Of a stretch of DNA of 64,000 nucleotides, positions 24,154-35,312 are shown one piece after another. A program made the translations under genes and the position numbers. The stretch covers positions 140,732,982 through 140,796,981 of the forward strand of contig CM041781.1 of NCBI GenBank assembly GCA_023374045.1. Reading direction: 5' to 3'. The DNA is from Limonium bicolor (taxonomy: Eukaryota > Streptophyta > Magnoliopsida > Caryophyllales > Plumbaginaceae). Positions within the stretch are counted from its first letter, which is position 1. Each line of letters begins with the position of its first letter. Below the pieces are notes generated by a model. That model was not told the DNA's origin. It ran no database searches and was given only the letters and a program-made list of their open reading frames with translations.

Positions 24154-24446
24154 CCGACCGACCCTACCCAGGGTCGGTCCATTCCAGAGACATTGTGGTT
24201 GAAAAATTTCTACTCGACCGACCTTGCCAAGGTCGAACCTAAGGTCGGTCCATTCCAGTAACATTTTACCGTCTGAAAAATTTACCCCCCGACCGACCTT
24301 GCAAGTCCGGTCCCAAGGTCGGTCCATTCCAGAAATTTTTTGCCCTTTGTTTTTTAGTCCGACCGACCTTGTCCATGGTCGGTCCATTCTAGAGAGTTTC
24401 CTGCGTGTGTATATTGAGCCTGACCGACCTTGCCAAGGTCGGTCCT
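24154..24446. repeat. Array of five GACCGACC/GGTCGGTC hairpin units
   Basis: The units start near 24154, 24215, 24297, 24360 and 24422. Arms read GACCGACCTTG with CAAGGTCGGTC in most units and GACCGACCCT with AGGGTCGGTC in the first, so the inner arm bases change in pairs compared with the CCCA/TGGG arms of other LTRs. Each right arm is followed by CATTCCAGA or a variant. Confidence 0.9.
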
Positions 24447-26506
24447 AAGGTAAGTCGGCTCCAGAAACTTATTGCTAAGTGTTAAATTCATCCCAAACTT
24501 CACCACAAGTGTTCTAACATCATTTAGGCACTTAAACTCACCTTAAAACATCCACCAAACTCATTAAACAACCTCCAAAGATCTTCTTAAACATTTACCC
24601 AATCCTTATAAAAACTCCTAACACTTAGCATTTATTTCCTTACATTCCTAACATGTAACTTGCCTAGAACTTCAACTAGATCAAGTGTTCCCTCCTTAGC
24701 AATTTGACCACTTCACAAGCATTACTTTTCTCATCCCCCTTCCATTACCAAAAATTCCACAAGTTCTAAGCAATAGTCCTCACTTAAGTCATTCCAAGGT
24801 TTTACACCTTATTTCCATCAAACTTTGTACTAGTTTCCTAACTTCTTTTATCATGGTCTTGGTTCCTAAAATTCACCATTGTAAACCCCTAGTTCCTCCT
24901 AGACATACCTAGGTCATCCTAGTTCATAAGAACACCTTAACTCATTCTCTTTCATCAGAACAACTCCTATAGTCTCCTAGTACTTCCTTAGTCATAAATC
25001 TCCTTAGAATATCTTAGACATCATGTTTCTTCTTCACCAAATTTTGACATGGCTTCCCTAGTATATTACTATACCCAAGCAAATCGGTTTTCACCATTAA
25101 ACAACTATAAACATTTAAATTCTCATTACAACCCATCTTAACACACAATATTCACCCAAACTACACTACATCACAATATAGTGCATAATCTTAAATTGCT
25201 TGGCACTTAGGCCCTTAAATGCATAAATCTTAAACACTGAATTTCCATAATATATATTGCCTTTGACCTGCAAATACATACAACAAGGCTCCCATTGCAA
25301 CATAAATGTTCTTGTAATTCACTTTAACATTGTTTAACTATCTCCTTTCTCGTTTGCTCCTTAGTCACAAGTTCTCATACAATAATGTTCTTCTTTCTCC
25401 TAGGTTATAACCCTTTTTCTAAAGTAAACTCTAAGCTAAACTTATCATATGTCTAAATCCCATCCCTTAATGCATTAAAACACCTTAAGGTAAGACATTT
25501 ACCTTGTTCTTTTACAAGCTCCACAAACTTTCCTCCTTAGATTTTCCTTGAACAATCTCGGTCACCAACCAAGTTCTCCTTGCCAATGTTCTAATCAATA
25601 TCCAATCACTCTAATGAGTGCTAGATAATACACTAACCTTAAGGACCAAACCCTAGGTTAAAAATGTGTTTTAAGGTATTAAAATGAATATTTTACCTTG
25701 AAGTCTTAGGTAGACTTGGATATGAATCAATAAGAACTTCCTATATCCCTTGGAGAATAGAAAACAAGCTAGAAAAAGGCATAAAAATGAAGCCCCATGA
25801 GTAGAAATTTTCGGTAATAGAGAAGAAATGGTGGAAACCTAGTTTTTCTTACATATTCTTTACCTTAAGAGACTGGAGAAGCTAATGGACTCCTCAAGCT
25901 TGTATTCCCTCCTCTAATGGTGGTTTGGCTTGGCACCAAAATGAAGCTCTTGGAGATTTGAAAGGATAGAAAGAAAGAACTTGAGCTAACTAAGAAGAAG
26001 ATGATCTTGGTTTTGATTTTGGAGTTAAGATGAATGTTTGGCAAGCAAGTGAAGGTGGAGCTAGCATGGAGCTGCCTTCTACGTGAATGAAGAAAAAGAG
26101 AGCAGGAGAAATCGGTGAGGAAAGAAGAATGAAGAAAGGAGGAGAGAGGTAAGTAATAAAGAGATATTTGTTTCTAAAAGCAAATAGTAACTATCTTACC
26201 TTTCCCTCTTTATTTTACTAACTTACTTACTCATGTGGTGACTCACCCCTTAGAAACCAGCCCCCCTTATTTAATTAAGGCTATTCATGGTCTTGTTTGA
26301 CCATTTAATTAAACTTAGTTGACTAAAGACTAAACTAGGCACTATTTGGTTACTATTCACAAACTAGTGCACATATTTGTGAAATTTTTGATTTTCCATT
26401 GATTTAGACTTCCTAATGTGATACTAAGTAGTACACAAGTTGATTAAGGAGTAATCATTGGCATTTATCCACTTAAAACCCCTTTCTAAGACAATTTTTC
26501 AAAAAT

Positions 26507-26530
26507 GTGCTTTAAGAGTCCTTAAAGCAC
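26507..26530. other. Perfect 10-bp hairpin near the LTR start
   Basis: GTGCTTTAAG and CTTAAAGCAC flank the loop AGTC. The same stem with loop ACTT lies at 45269-45292 and 54733-54756 in the related LTRs. Confidence 0.85.
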
Positions 26531-26801
26531 AATTTGTGTTTTAACTTTGTTTTTGAGCTTGGTTTTCTTTGGTAATTGATTTAAAATGACCATTAAGATT
26601 TTACTAAGGTCTAAGAATGATATTTGGGTGTTAACCCAAGTTACTCCAAGCTTAGAGCACGTTTTTGCTTAAGTTGCTCTTATGGTGTTTCCTTGTGTTT
26701 TCTTTGGTTAAAATTGTTTCTTAATATTTCTAAGGCATTATTTAGCCCTCTTATATCTTATTTTATCATCTAAACACCATGTCTAGGTTTGGGGTATTTC
26801 A

Positions 26802-27489
26802 TCACGAGTTCGAAGATTGCCCCAAAAATGGAAGAGATGAGACAGACTGGGGAGAAATTCATTCAGAAATAATTTTATTCGCACGATATATATATTGCTT
26901 GAATTGTGGGGGACCTCGTGAGTTTGATGATTGACTTGAAGTACAATAGCAGTTGTGGTTAGAGGATCAACCAGACTATCCGCAATAACCTCTTTCATAG
27001 TAGCAAACTTGGGCCTCAAATATTGATAACTTGTAGGAGTTGATGAACAAGTTCATGGCCACTCAACAGAGTCAAGTTGATAAGCAAATGATTATCAATC
27101 AGGACCTGACTTTGGGCCAGCAAAAATTGGAGCAGACCCTTGTGAACATGCAGGGACAGTTGAGTCAGCTGACTCAATTGTTATTGCAGCAAAGTTCTCC
27201 CGGTTCACTTCCTTCTCAACCATATCCGAATCATGAAGAACAACTGAAGGTTGTGACTGTTACAAATGTTGTAATTATGGAGGCCTATTATGAGTCTGTG
27301 GAGGAGCTACTTGTTGAAAAATTCAAATTACCCTCCCTCACCACCCTTAGTCCTAGGCAAAGAGGAAGTTCACATCCTAGATTTTTAAAGGGAGAGGCCA
27401 CCACCAATCTCCCATTATCACGGTCTCTTTAAGCTTTACCCTCTTGATGAGGATGTTTATGTCTTAAAGTTTGAGGAAGAAAAACCATC
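26802..27489 (+). pseudogene. Athila-like gag/pol fragment, right of the solo LTR
   Basis: The sequence continues the zinc-knuckle region begun before 22637, with GAAGATTGCCCC as the last Cys-Pro. Later an open frame (27040-27432) reads FMATQQSQVDKQ, a Gln-rich LTLGQQKLEQTL and QLSQLTQLLLQQS, then PGSLPSQPYPNHEEQLKVV. This is the typical Athila-type end of gag: repeated Gln-rich heptads, a QLAQL-like stretch, then GSLPS. A frameshift or stop follows after 27432. The fragment ends at the LTR start at 27490, where the flank does not resume on the far side of that element. Lineage is inferred from these phrases. Confidence 0.65.
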
Positions 27490-30400
27490 TGAAATACCCC
27501 GAATATTACTACCTTAATTAATAAGGATTAAACTAAATCATTAGCATTATTGCTATAAATATTACGGTATAAAATATATATAGTCCAAAATGGACATTAG
27601 ATTATACATTAATCTCTAACCAAGAGAAAATAGTATTAAGGAGAAATAACTCCAAAAAAAAAAATTTAAAAAAAATTAATAACACATAAACATATATAGT
27701 TACATATATATACATGTACAATTAACTTTATAATCTAGCTAGTGGAAAGTTTCAAAAACTCCCTCCAATCTCTCTGTTGCCGGTTGCTTATTATGTTGGA
27801 AAAGATAGACACAATGCATAATTAGATAACATAAACAAATGTTAAAGTACAAGCCAAGTACAAGAAGTCTTATTTTTTTTTTTCTTTTTTTCTTTCCTTT
27901 CCCATGCTTTCTCGGTTCAGGCCAGCCTGGCCACTGCAGTAGCTTTCTTCTAATCCTTATACGTCAGTCTCCCTCTTTTCTTCCCACGCCAGTAACATCG
28001 TTTCAACAGTAAGAAACAAGCAACCTGTAAACACCAGCTTTTCCCCTCTTCATTGTTCTCCTCGGTTCCAGCCTCACTTACCAGAAATACCACCTCCATC
28101 CGTGTACAGACTACAACACACTTCCTTCCCCACAAGGTAGTGAAACCACCAGCCATTTCTCTGCTTCATTATCGGTAGTACAGAGGAGCATCAGCAAGGA
28201 AGAAAACAGCAACAGAGACTGGTCAGCACAGCTGCATCTTCATTCCGTTCATACCAGTTTTTCCAGCCTTGTTTTCTCATCAATTCCTGCTCCATCATTG
28301 CTAGACTACTACTACCACTTCTCATCGTTTACCTATGGCAACATCATCACCTTAAGCCCCCTTCTCGTTCAAACTCAGCAAGGTAAACATCTTCCTCTTC
28401 CTCCAGCATTGCGCTTGTATTCTCCTTCTCTTTGCCCTTCTCATTTCACACGTAGTCCTTCTCTTTTCTTGTCCCACGACAGCAGCAAGGACAAGCTAAT
28501 AAACCAGTGCAAACTCTTCCCTTCTCCTCTTGTTTCATTACCGGAACAGTAGCAAGGAGCTTTTCTCCTCTTCCATATGCGACTGGAAAAAAAAAAAACA
28601 AGGTATAGACACAGGGATCAGTTCATGCGCAAAATGTTAAGGTAGGTAATTTAGAGATGCTTTGAACACTTGAATCGCGAAACCAGCAACCTCTGTTCTG
28701 TTCAAGTTTTGGTTGTAGCTTACATTTACAAAATCATGAAAAGCACCTGTAGCAGGTGCTCCGATCCTCAGTACTTCTTTATCTGCTCCAGAACCCCAAC
28801 CAGGCGGGATTCCTTGATACCTTCCAGGCCACAGAACTGGGCCAAATTCAACTGGCGCTGTGTTTACTCCATTTGCCGTTTTGTAAGATTCTTTCTGCTG
28901 AGGGGCTTGTTAGAGAGTTCAGTTGAAGCGGACCAAAGGTGAGGTGATTGTAGCTTCTACCGACAATGTTTATGATATCAAAAACCTCTTTTCTCCTCCT
29001 TCTTTCACGGTTCTGATTAGCTCCATTCCTACATGATTTTCTTGCATTTTCCTAAGGCATAGAACCTCACTTGGAAGGCTTCAACTTGGCTGGAACTGTC
29101 CAAGAACTTGAGGGACTCATTTAAAGCTTAAATGGTAAGGAAAAACGTGACTCTTTCATGGCTGTTCTAGCCTCACGTTTTGTCATTTCTTTTCTTCTAT
29201 AAAAAAAAAACTGAAGCCTTATCCTTGTTGTAGGTGACCGAAACAGCACCAAAAATCTCTCCAAATAACAAGGTAAAAGAGCTATTTTTTTTTTATGTAA
29301 AAAAAAAAATTGCATGTTTAAACCCCTTAAAACAATTAGCCAGAATAATCACTAACTAAGCCTTATTTCTTGTGTATACATATTAACCGAATGGGTTTTG
29401 ATAACTCAAAGAACCGTGAGCTGTAGAGGAGATTACCAAGGAGAAAATCAAGCTTAAAGAGGTATTTATACTCTTAAGAACCTTAAGGGTTAAATGATGG
29501 TTTAAGGAAAAAAATTTTTGTACAAATAAATTTATATACGTGTGTATGCATATGTACAGCCCAGGAAGGTGTGGTGTGGCTGTTGGAGAAATTCTAGGAG
29601 ATCAAAAACAAGGTAAAAACACCTAAACCACATTTTGATGTTTTTTTTTTTAGGATTATGGGTTTGTAAATAGAACAGTGCCGAGGGTATTATATATATG
29701 GGTGCTTATGTGCTGTTAGATCCTATATGCATGGAGGAAATTAAGAGATAAATATTTGATTAGTGAGGTTTATTGGTAATAGCCTATTAACGTATAGTTT
29801 ACGAATTATTAATGGAAGAGAAATATTTTAAGGAAATTAATTATAATTGTGCAAACCGAGAGAGTAGTTGTTGTTATGTATACTAGTTAAATTCGAAATA
29901 TGTGTAGAACATTAATGGTTAAATAATTGATTACGGAGACTAAGTGCTAATGGGTTATTTATGGCTATTTTATAAGTGATTATTGGAAGAAAATGTTTAA
30001 AAGGTATTAGAATAAATTTTATACAAAACCGTAACTATAATATAATTTTGAGGACATTTTAATGTCATTTAAAAATTATTATTAGGCTATTTTTAAGGCC
30101 ATGGAATTAGGCTATGTAATTATGCATATTTTGAGGTTTGACCAAAGTTAAATAATAGAAATAATTATTTTGGGTTTTAAAGAAATATTAAGTCAAAAAA
30201 AAAACCTTTATAAAAGAAATCGGGTGTTTATGTAATTACCGAAAAATATGGGAGTTGAAAAATAGATATTAGGACCCTAGGGGTCTGTTTGGAAATTAAA
30301 AGGACTTTTTGGTTAGTTTTGATGAATTAATTAAGGATTATAATATATGGTTTAAGTGCGAATGTGTAACAATTTAAAAACCTATGGGTATATAATGTAA

Positions 30401-33359
30401 ATTCCGGAAGATTAGGGGCTGGAATGAAATTTAAATGACCTTAAGGGTCTGTATGTGGATTTGGGTAAATTATGAGTTAGTGATGTGATTTATTTAATTA
30501 AGGAGTATAACATATAGTTTACGTATTAAAATGTAACATTTTATAAAACTTATGAGCCACTTGGCAAGTAACCGAAAGTTTGGGTGGAAATGGGAATTAG
30601 AACAACCTTTGGGCTGTTCGGAAATTTGGAGAAAATATTGGTTGGTTTTGGGATTAGATAAATCAATGTGTATAATATAAAGTTTTAAGAGTAAATTGTA
30701 AGTTTATAAAATAGATATGGGCCAAAGTATAAATAATGAAAGTTTTGGGTTAAGATACAACAAAACCGAACAGGTGGGGTTGATTGAAAATTAAGAGAAA
30801 TATTGGGTTAGTTTGGTATTTAAAATAGTTAAAGTGTATATTATAACGTTTAAGTGTAAAAAAATGAAAGTTCACAAAAAAAAAGGTTATGGTGTAATTA
30901 AAAGAAATGTATGGATGGATAAATAGATTTGGGGTAAATGGTGGGACTGTCCGATAATGTATATATATACATATAAATGCACATGTATATTATAAGGTTT
31001 AAATACCCTAGGTTATAAGTAATAAGGTTAATAAGGAAATAAATATAACAAATGGGATAGTTTTGTAAACAATCAAAACATGTGGGATGACATAAGAATT
31101 TCTGGAAATATTAATGCTATTCGAAAATTATATACATATTATATGTATGTAATAATGTTTGAAAACCTAAGTTTATAACTTAATAAGACTAGAAATGTAA
31201 TGATTATAATATATGGGGTGATTTTATAAATAATCAAAATGTGCGGGAAATATTGTTATTACCGAAAATAATTATGGGCTGATTAGGAAATTTTAAAGTT
31301 TGGACATAATATATTATAAAGTCTTGGATGATATAATATGATATTACACTAAAGTACGGAATTGTGCTATTACAAGTAGAAACGTAAATATAACGACAAC
31401 TGTACTATAAACGTATACAGTGGTATAACATTTTACATACACGTAAAAGGTGCGTGAAACAAATGACGTATATCTACAACTATAATGTATACGTACATAA
31501 GTGTATGCAGCTAAATATTCATGCAAGCCCGTATCAAAATATACGTAAGGTATCCTGTGTTTAAATGTCATGCATGCGTGCACATAACATTATTTCCCGC
31601 ATGCATGCAAACCGACAATACGTAAACAAATTGTAAACGTAACCTCCAAGTAATAAGTGTTAACGTCGTAGCAATAAATACATACTCGTAAACTATGACG
31701 AGTAGTTGAAACCTATAACCCTAAGATTAACGACCATTCAGTTGAACAAGAGATCGACTAAGGGTTGGCTACGGGAGGGAAGTAAAAGCTTGGTCTAGGA
31801 TGGTTAAGTGAGTTTGAATTGTATACTGATATTAGAACAATGTATGTACCAGACGTACGAGTTGATATACGATCATTGAGAACGGTAGAGGCTACGCGGG
31901 GTTGCTACGCGAGCGCTCAACGGTGTAAGGTATGTTCATTGTGTGGTCCGAACCTCTGAGGGAAGCCTCGGTTCGGGTATTGATTGACTATGTGACCAGA
32001 GCGATATGTTTTGCTATGCATGATTGTGTGGATTACTAAAAAGGTTGGTAAGCGTTTATTATTGTGCGCGATGTCTTCGGACAATATTACTATGATTGTT
32101 TATGCGGTTGGAATACTAATATTCGGGAACTTTATCCCTAACTGACCTAAGTAAAACACTTAGGAACGAGACTCGGGATCCCCAGTCTTTAGAGCGTGAT
32201 ATTCGAACAAGGTTATAACCTAGATTATTTCTAGGGAAGTACATAAGACTTCAAAGGTAATAAATGATAAGGACTTCTCCTAGACCTAAGAATTTACTTA
32301 GGGTAGTTGATTAAGGATTAATCACATACTGGAGAGTGTTGGTTATGGTACATGGTATAGGAATCCAATTAGTTTCGACTAGTTGGTTGCGCATTGGTGA
32401 TCACCGAGTATAACGTCCGTATCGGACCGACTCCCTCTATATTCCGACGGGCCTAGATAGACTGTTGGACCAGGGTGCCGACTTTGGCACACGGCTTCGG
32501 CCATTCAAGGACGCCTTTACTAGGCAAGTGGAAGCCCCGGGATCGAGTGATCCTTGGCAACGAGCACTTCGTGTGTACGGGAGGACTACTGTCCAGTAAG
32601 GTTATTTCCGGGTTGTCCTAACATGACGCCCAACGGTATTGAGAGTAAGACTAAATGGTGATTAACATGATTTAAAGGACAAACTACTAACATCTCGATG
32701 GAAGTAACTACGCGTTTGTATGAATGATTACTGTACATTGCATGACTGTTTATAGAACATGGTATCTGGTATGTCGTGGATTGTTAATGTATGGATTGTC
32801 ACTTTGATGGATTACTGTATGCTTATGCATGTTATTTACTGCTGTATATAAACTGCAAAATGAACCAGCATGTAATCAACCTCATGTTCAGACGGCTAAT
32901 TGACCTAAGTGACCTAAAGGGTCTAGGATTACACTTTGGCATACCAGCATATAGTTTGCTGAGCCCCTTTTGGGGCCAACCCATTTCAGGTTGTGGATCG
33001 GGACGTGAAGCCGGAGTGCGGGAATATGGGTAGACTACCTCGACTTTTATTATCACATGTTTAATATTAAATCGGTTAGCACGTTGAAATTCTGGGAACT
33101 CTTTAAATGCTCACTTGTCATAGGTATTGGTTTGTATATAGGATAATGTAATAAATATCTCGTTCATCACTGCGGTTAGTTGTTGTTGTTCATTGTTAGA
33201 TTACGGTTATGCTTCTTTACTCGCATGGGCGAGTAATGGCATGTGACACCCAAGTGAGGATTAATGTAGTTTAACTTCCGTTGTGAGACGTCTCTAATTA
33301 TGCTACGTGAGTGATTATACGAGAGTGATTATTACGAGATTAGCGAGTGGGGTGTTACA
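27490..33359 (+). mobile_element. 5' LTR (5.87 kb) of the large plus-strand element, family A
   Basis: It starts TGAAATACCCCGAATA and ends GGGGTGTTACA; the PBS follows four bases later. The 3' LTR copy (38981-41087 plus 55194-58953, together 5867 bases) is near identical and differs mainly by small indels in homopolymers, so the insertion is young. Four sense CAAGGTA motifs lie at 28379, 28599, 29269 and 29609. A CT-rich segment (27870-28600) and an AT-rich segment (29600-31500) lie inside. A module with ACCAGCA, GCTGAGCCCC and GGGGCC is at 32941-32980. The small ORFs also occur in the other LTR but only because the DNA is the same. Confidence 0.94.
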
Positions 33360-33363
33360 AAAG

Positions 33364-33375
33364 TGGTATCAGAGC
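33364..33375 (+). other. Primer-binding site (tRNA-iMet type)
   Basis: TGGTATCAGAGC, four bases after the LTR end. Its last seven bases form the left side of a 9-bp hairpin (33369-33390) with loop AGTA. Confidence 0.95.
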
Positions 33376-34629
33376 GGAGTACCGCTCTGATGACGAGATA
33401 CTAGGATTTAGACAGTGAGCATAGGACTTGGGAAATACGAGAAACGTTTGTGAGGTACGAACTGTCTGGTCCTAAACGAACCAGTGTTTTAGCGACGCTA
33501 AATGCGTAACAATATTAGCCTTAATGGCATATCGGTGTTATTGATTTCTATATGGTAAACTACTGAGTAATAATATGACATAGCATATTACGGGTGTCGA
33601 GAAGAGGCATGTAGCGGGTGATGGAGGTCCTGTAACCCCGAATAACGTTGAGACGGCAGGTGCCGCACTAGCTTGATGGAAGAACATCCCGGGGAATAGC
33701 AGTGGTACCCCACCCGCCGCTGCCCACATCTCGAGTATCACCCATGGAGACAACATAATGGATGGCGCCAAGGAGACATAAGAAACCCTTCTATTCAGAA
33801 GATCAATAATCCATAGGACGATCAAGTCAGTTTATAATTAGACACCGAACCCTGCCCAGTTAACCCAAGGAAAGCACGCACGGGTGCACCTGAAGATCAG
33901 AGACTAGAAGAACGAGTTCTAGACGACTACCAAAATGCATAACACACGGAACCAAGGACTGCATAGAAGTCTCTCCCAGAATGGGAATAGCTTCAGCCGG
34001 ATACGACCTAGAAGGCCCAGTTAAACCTGTCCAATCACAATAACCATATGAGCTTACGAGTGAAACTCCTAAGATTACTATAACATAACGCTCAAGGAAA
34101 GGAATGTCGTACCAAGGATAACTAGAGTACTCCATTTGCTGAACCCGAAGCACCACGAGGTAGCCACGCAGAGCATACCCCAGCCGATACGAGCTACTAG
34201 AAGGGGGAAAGAGTCACCAGGGGCAGAATACCCCGAATTTTGTGGGAACCTTAGACGCTGGTACTAGTACACAACGCGATCTAGGAAACCGCACATCCTT
34301 AACTTAATACATTGACTGCATGAACATGCGTCAGGAACCTCCTCCTACCATGAGGGAGTTTTCAACAAAACTCAGAAATAGCCTAACTCAAAGAACCTAG
34401 AAATAGAATTACCTTAGAAAACTTACCCTACCTTAGCGAACCAAAATAACTCCAATACTACCCTTTTCAAGACAAATCGTCTAAACCATACTCAAACGAC
34501 CGAAGCGTCAGTGAAACAAAAAAATACTGGAAACTGATGACTCAACCTGCCTGGCGCGCTTTCTACAGCAAGCGCTTTAACCAATACTATACTCACAATT
34601 TCGTTTACCTCGCGCACTTGCTCCAGCAA

Positions 34630-34990
34630 GTGCTATAATTGTGGCTACAATGATGGCTACAATTATGGTTACAATTATGGCTATAATTATGACTGCAATC
34701 ACAACTATAACTATAATGGCAAATACAACTGAATACTACAGACCGTGTAAACCACAAGCACAACGCCATGTCTACCGCTAATCACCAAACATTCATACAA
34801 CTTCAGTACGAATCTCATAACTGTAACCACTGCTACCACTACAACTGTAATTATAACTATAACTGTAACTATGATTGCAACTGTAACTACATGGATAACG
34901 GCAGTAGGATTGGATTCTACAAGACCGTGTAGGTCATGATACCGGTAATCACTAAATATTCATGCAATTATAGTTCAAATTCTATAACTA
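34630..34990 (+). repeat. Low-complexity TATAAC/TACAAT tract with a partial duplication
   Basis: Runs of six-base words (GGCTACAATTAT, AACTATAACTATAA, TGTAACTA) occupy 34640-34720 and 34830-34895. After each run comes a similar phrase with GACCGTGTA and TAATCAC-AAATATTCATGCAA, giving an imperfect direct duplication of roughly 180 bases. Confidence 0.7.
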
Positions 34991-35178
34991 CAACTTGTCA
35001 CCATAGGGTCACGAAACCCTTAGAATACGAAAACTGCTACCATAGGAGGACCCGACGAGTCCGAACATTACCACTAAAGGGCATACTCCAGCCCATAACA
35101 AACTACACCCCTCAAACAATAATGAATCAACATCAGCTTATGAGACAACCACCACAACATACTAGATAATTATTCAAT

Positions 35179-35312
35179 GGTTTGAAATTGACGTGGGAGG
35201 TGGAACTTGATCCGGTACAGGTCAAGGGAAACTGAACATAAATTGGGGTGGAAGGATAGTTCAACACTGATACTGATCACATCAGGGTCGGATGATTCCT
35301 GAAACTCTCTAC
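35179..35312 (+). other. Conserved non-coding block shared with the nested element
   Basis: The block includes GTGGGAGGTGGAACTTGAT, AAATTGGGGTGGAAGGATAG, TTCAACACTGATACTGATCA and GGATGATTCCTGAAACTC. Its counterpart lies on the minus strand at 46510-46650, with roughly 80% identity by eye. Stop codons break the frame in this copy after about 14 codons, so the conservation is not obviously that of a protein. Confidence 0.8.

Larger units (their letters stand above)
22637..26801 (-). mobile_element. Solo LTR, 4.2 kb, family B, with TSD TCACG
   Basis: It runs from TGTAACACCCCG to GGGGTATTTCA on the plus strand and is flanked by TCACG on both sides (22632-22636 and 26802-26806). The flanking reading frame is continuous once one TSD copy and the LTR are ignored. 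Clear relatives are the LTRs at 41088-45728 and 50547-55193: for example, the block with CAATATAGTGCATAA and TTGCTTGGCACTTAGGCCC near 25170-25240 recurs near 44000-44070. It holds a hairpin array (24154-24446), a perfect 10-bp hairpin (26507-26530) and sense CAAGGTAAA motifs near 25497 and 25692. Confidence 0.95.

Noticed and set aside
27950..28156. 68-residue ORF present again at 39434-39640
   Set aside because: Same reason: it is inside the duplicated family A LTR and runs antisense to the element.
33538..34156. Antisense ORFs of 95 and 98 residues in the gene-free interior
   Set aside because: No recognisable domain, antisense to the element and not kept in the nested element; nothing supports them as genes.
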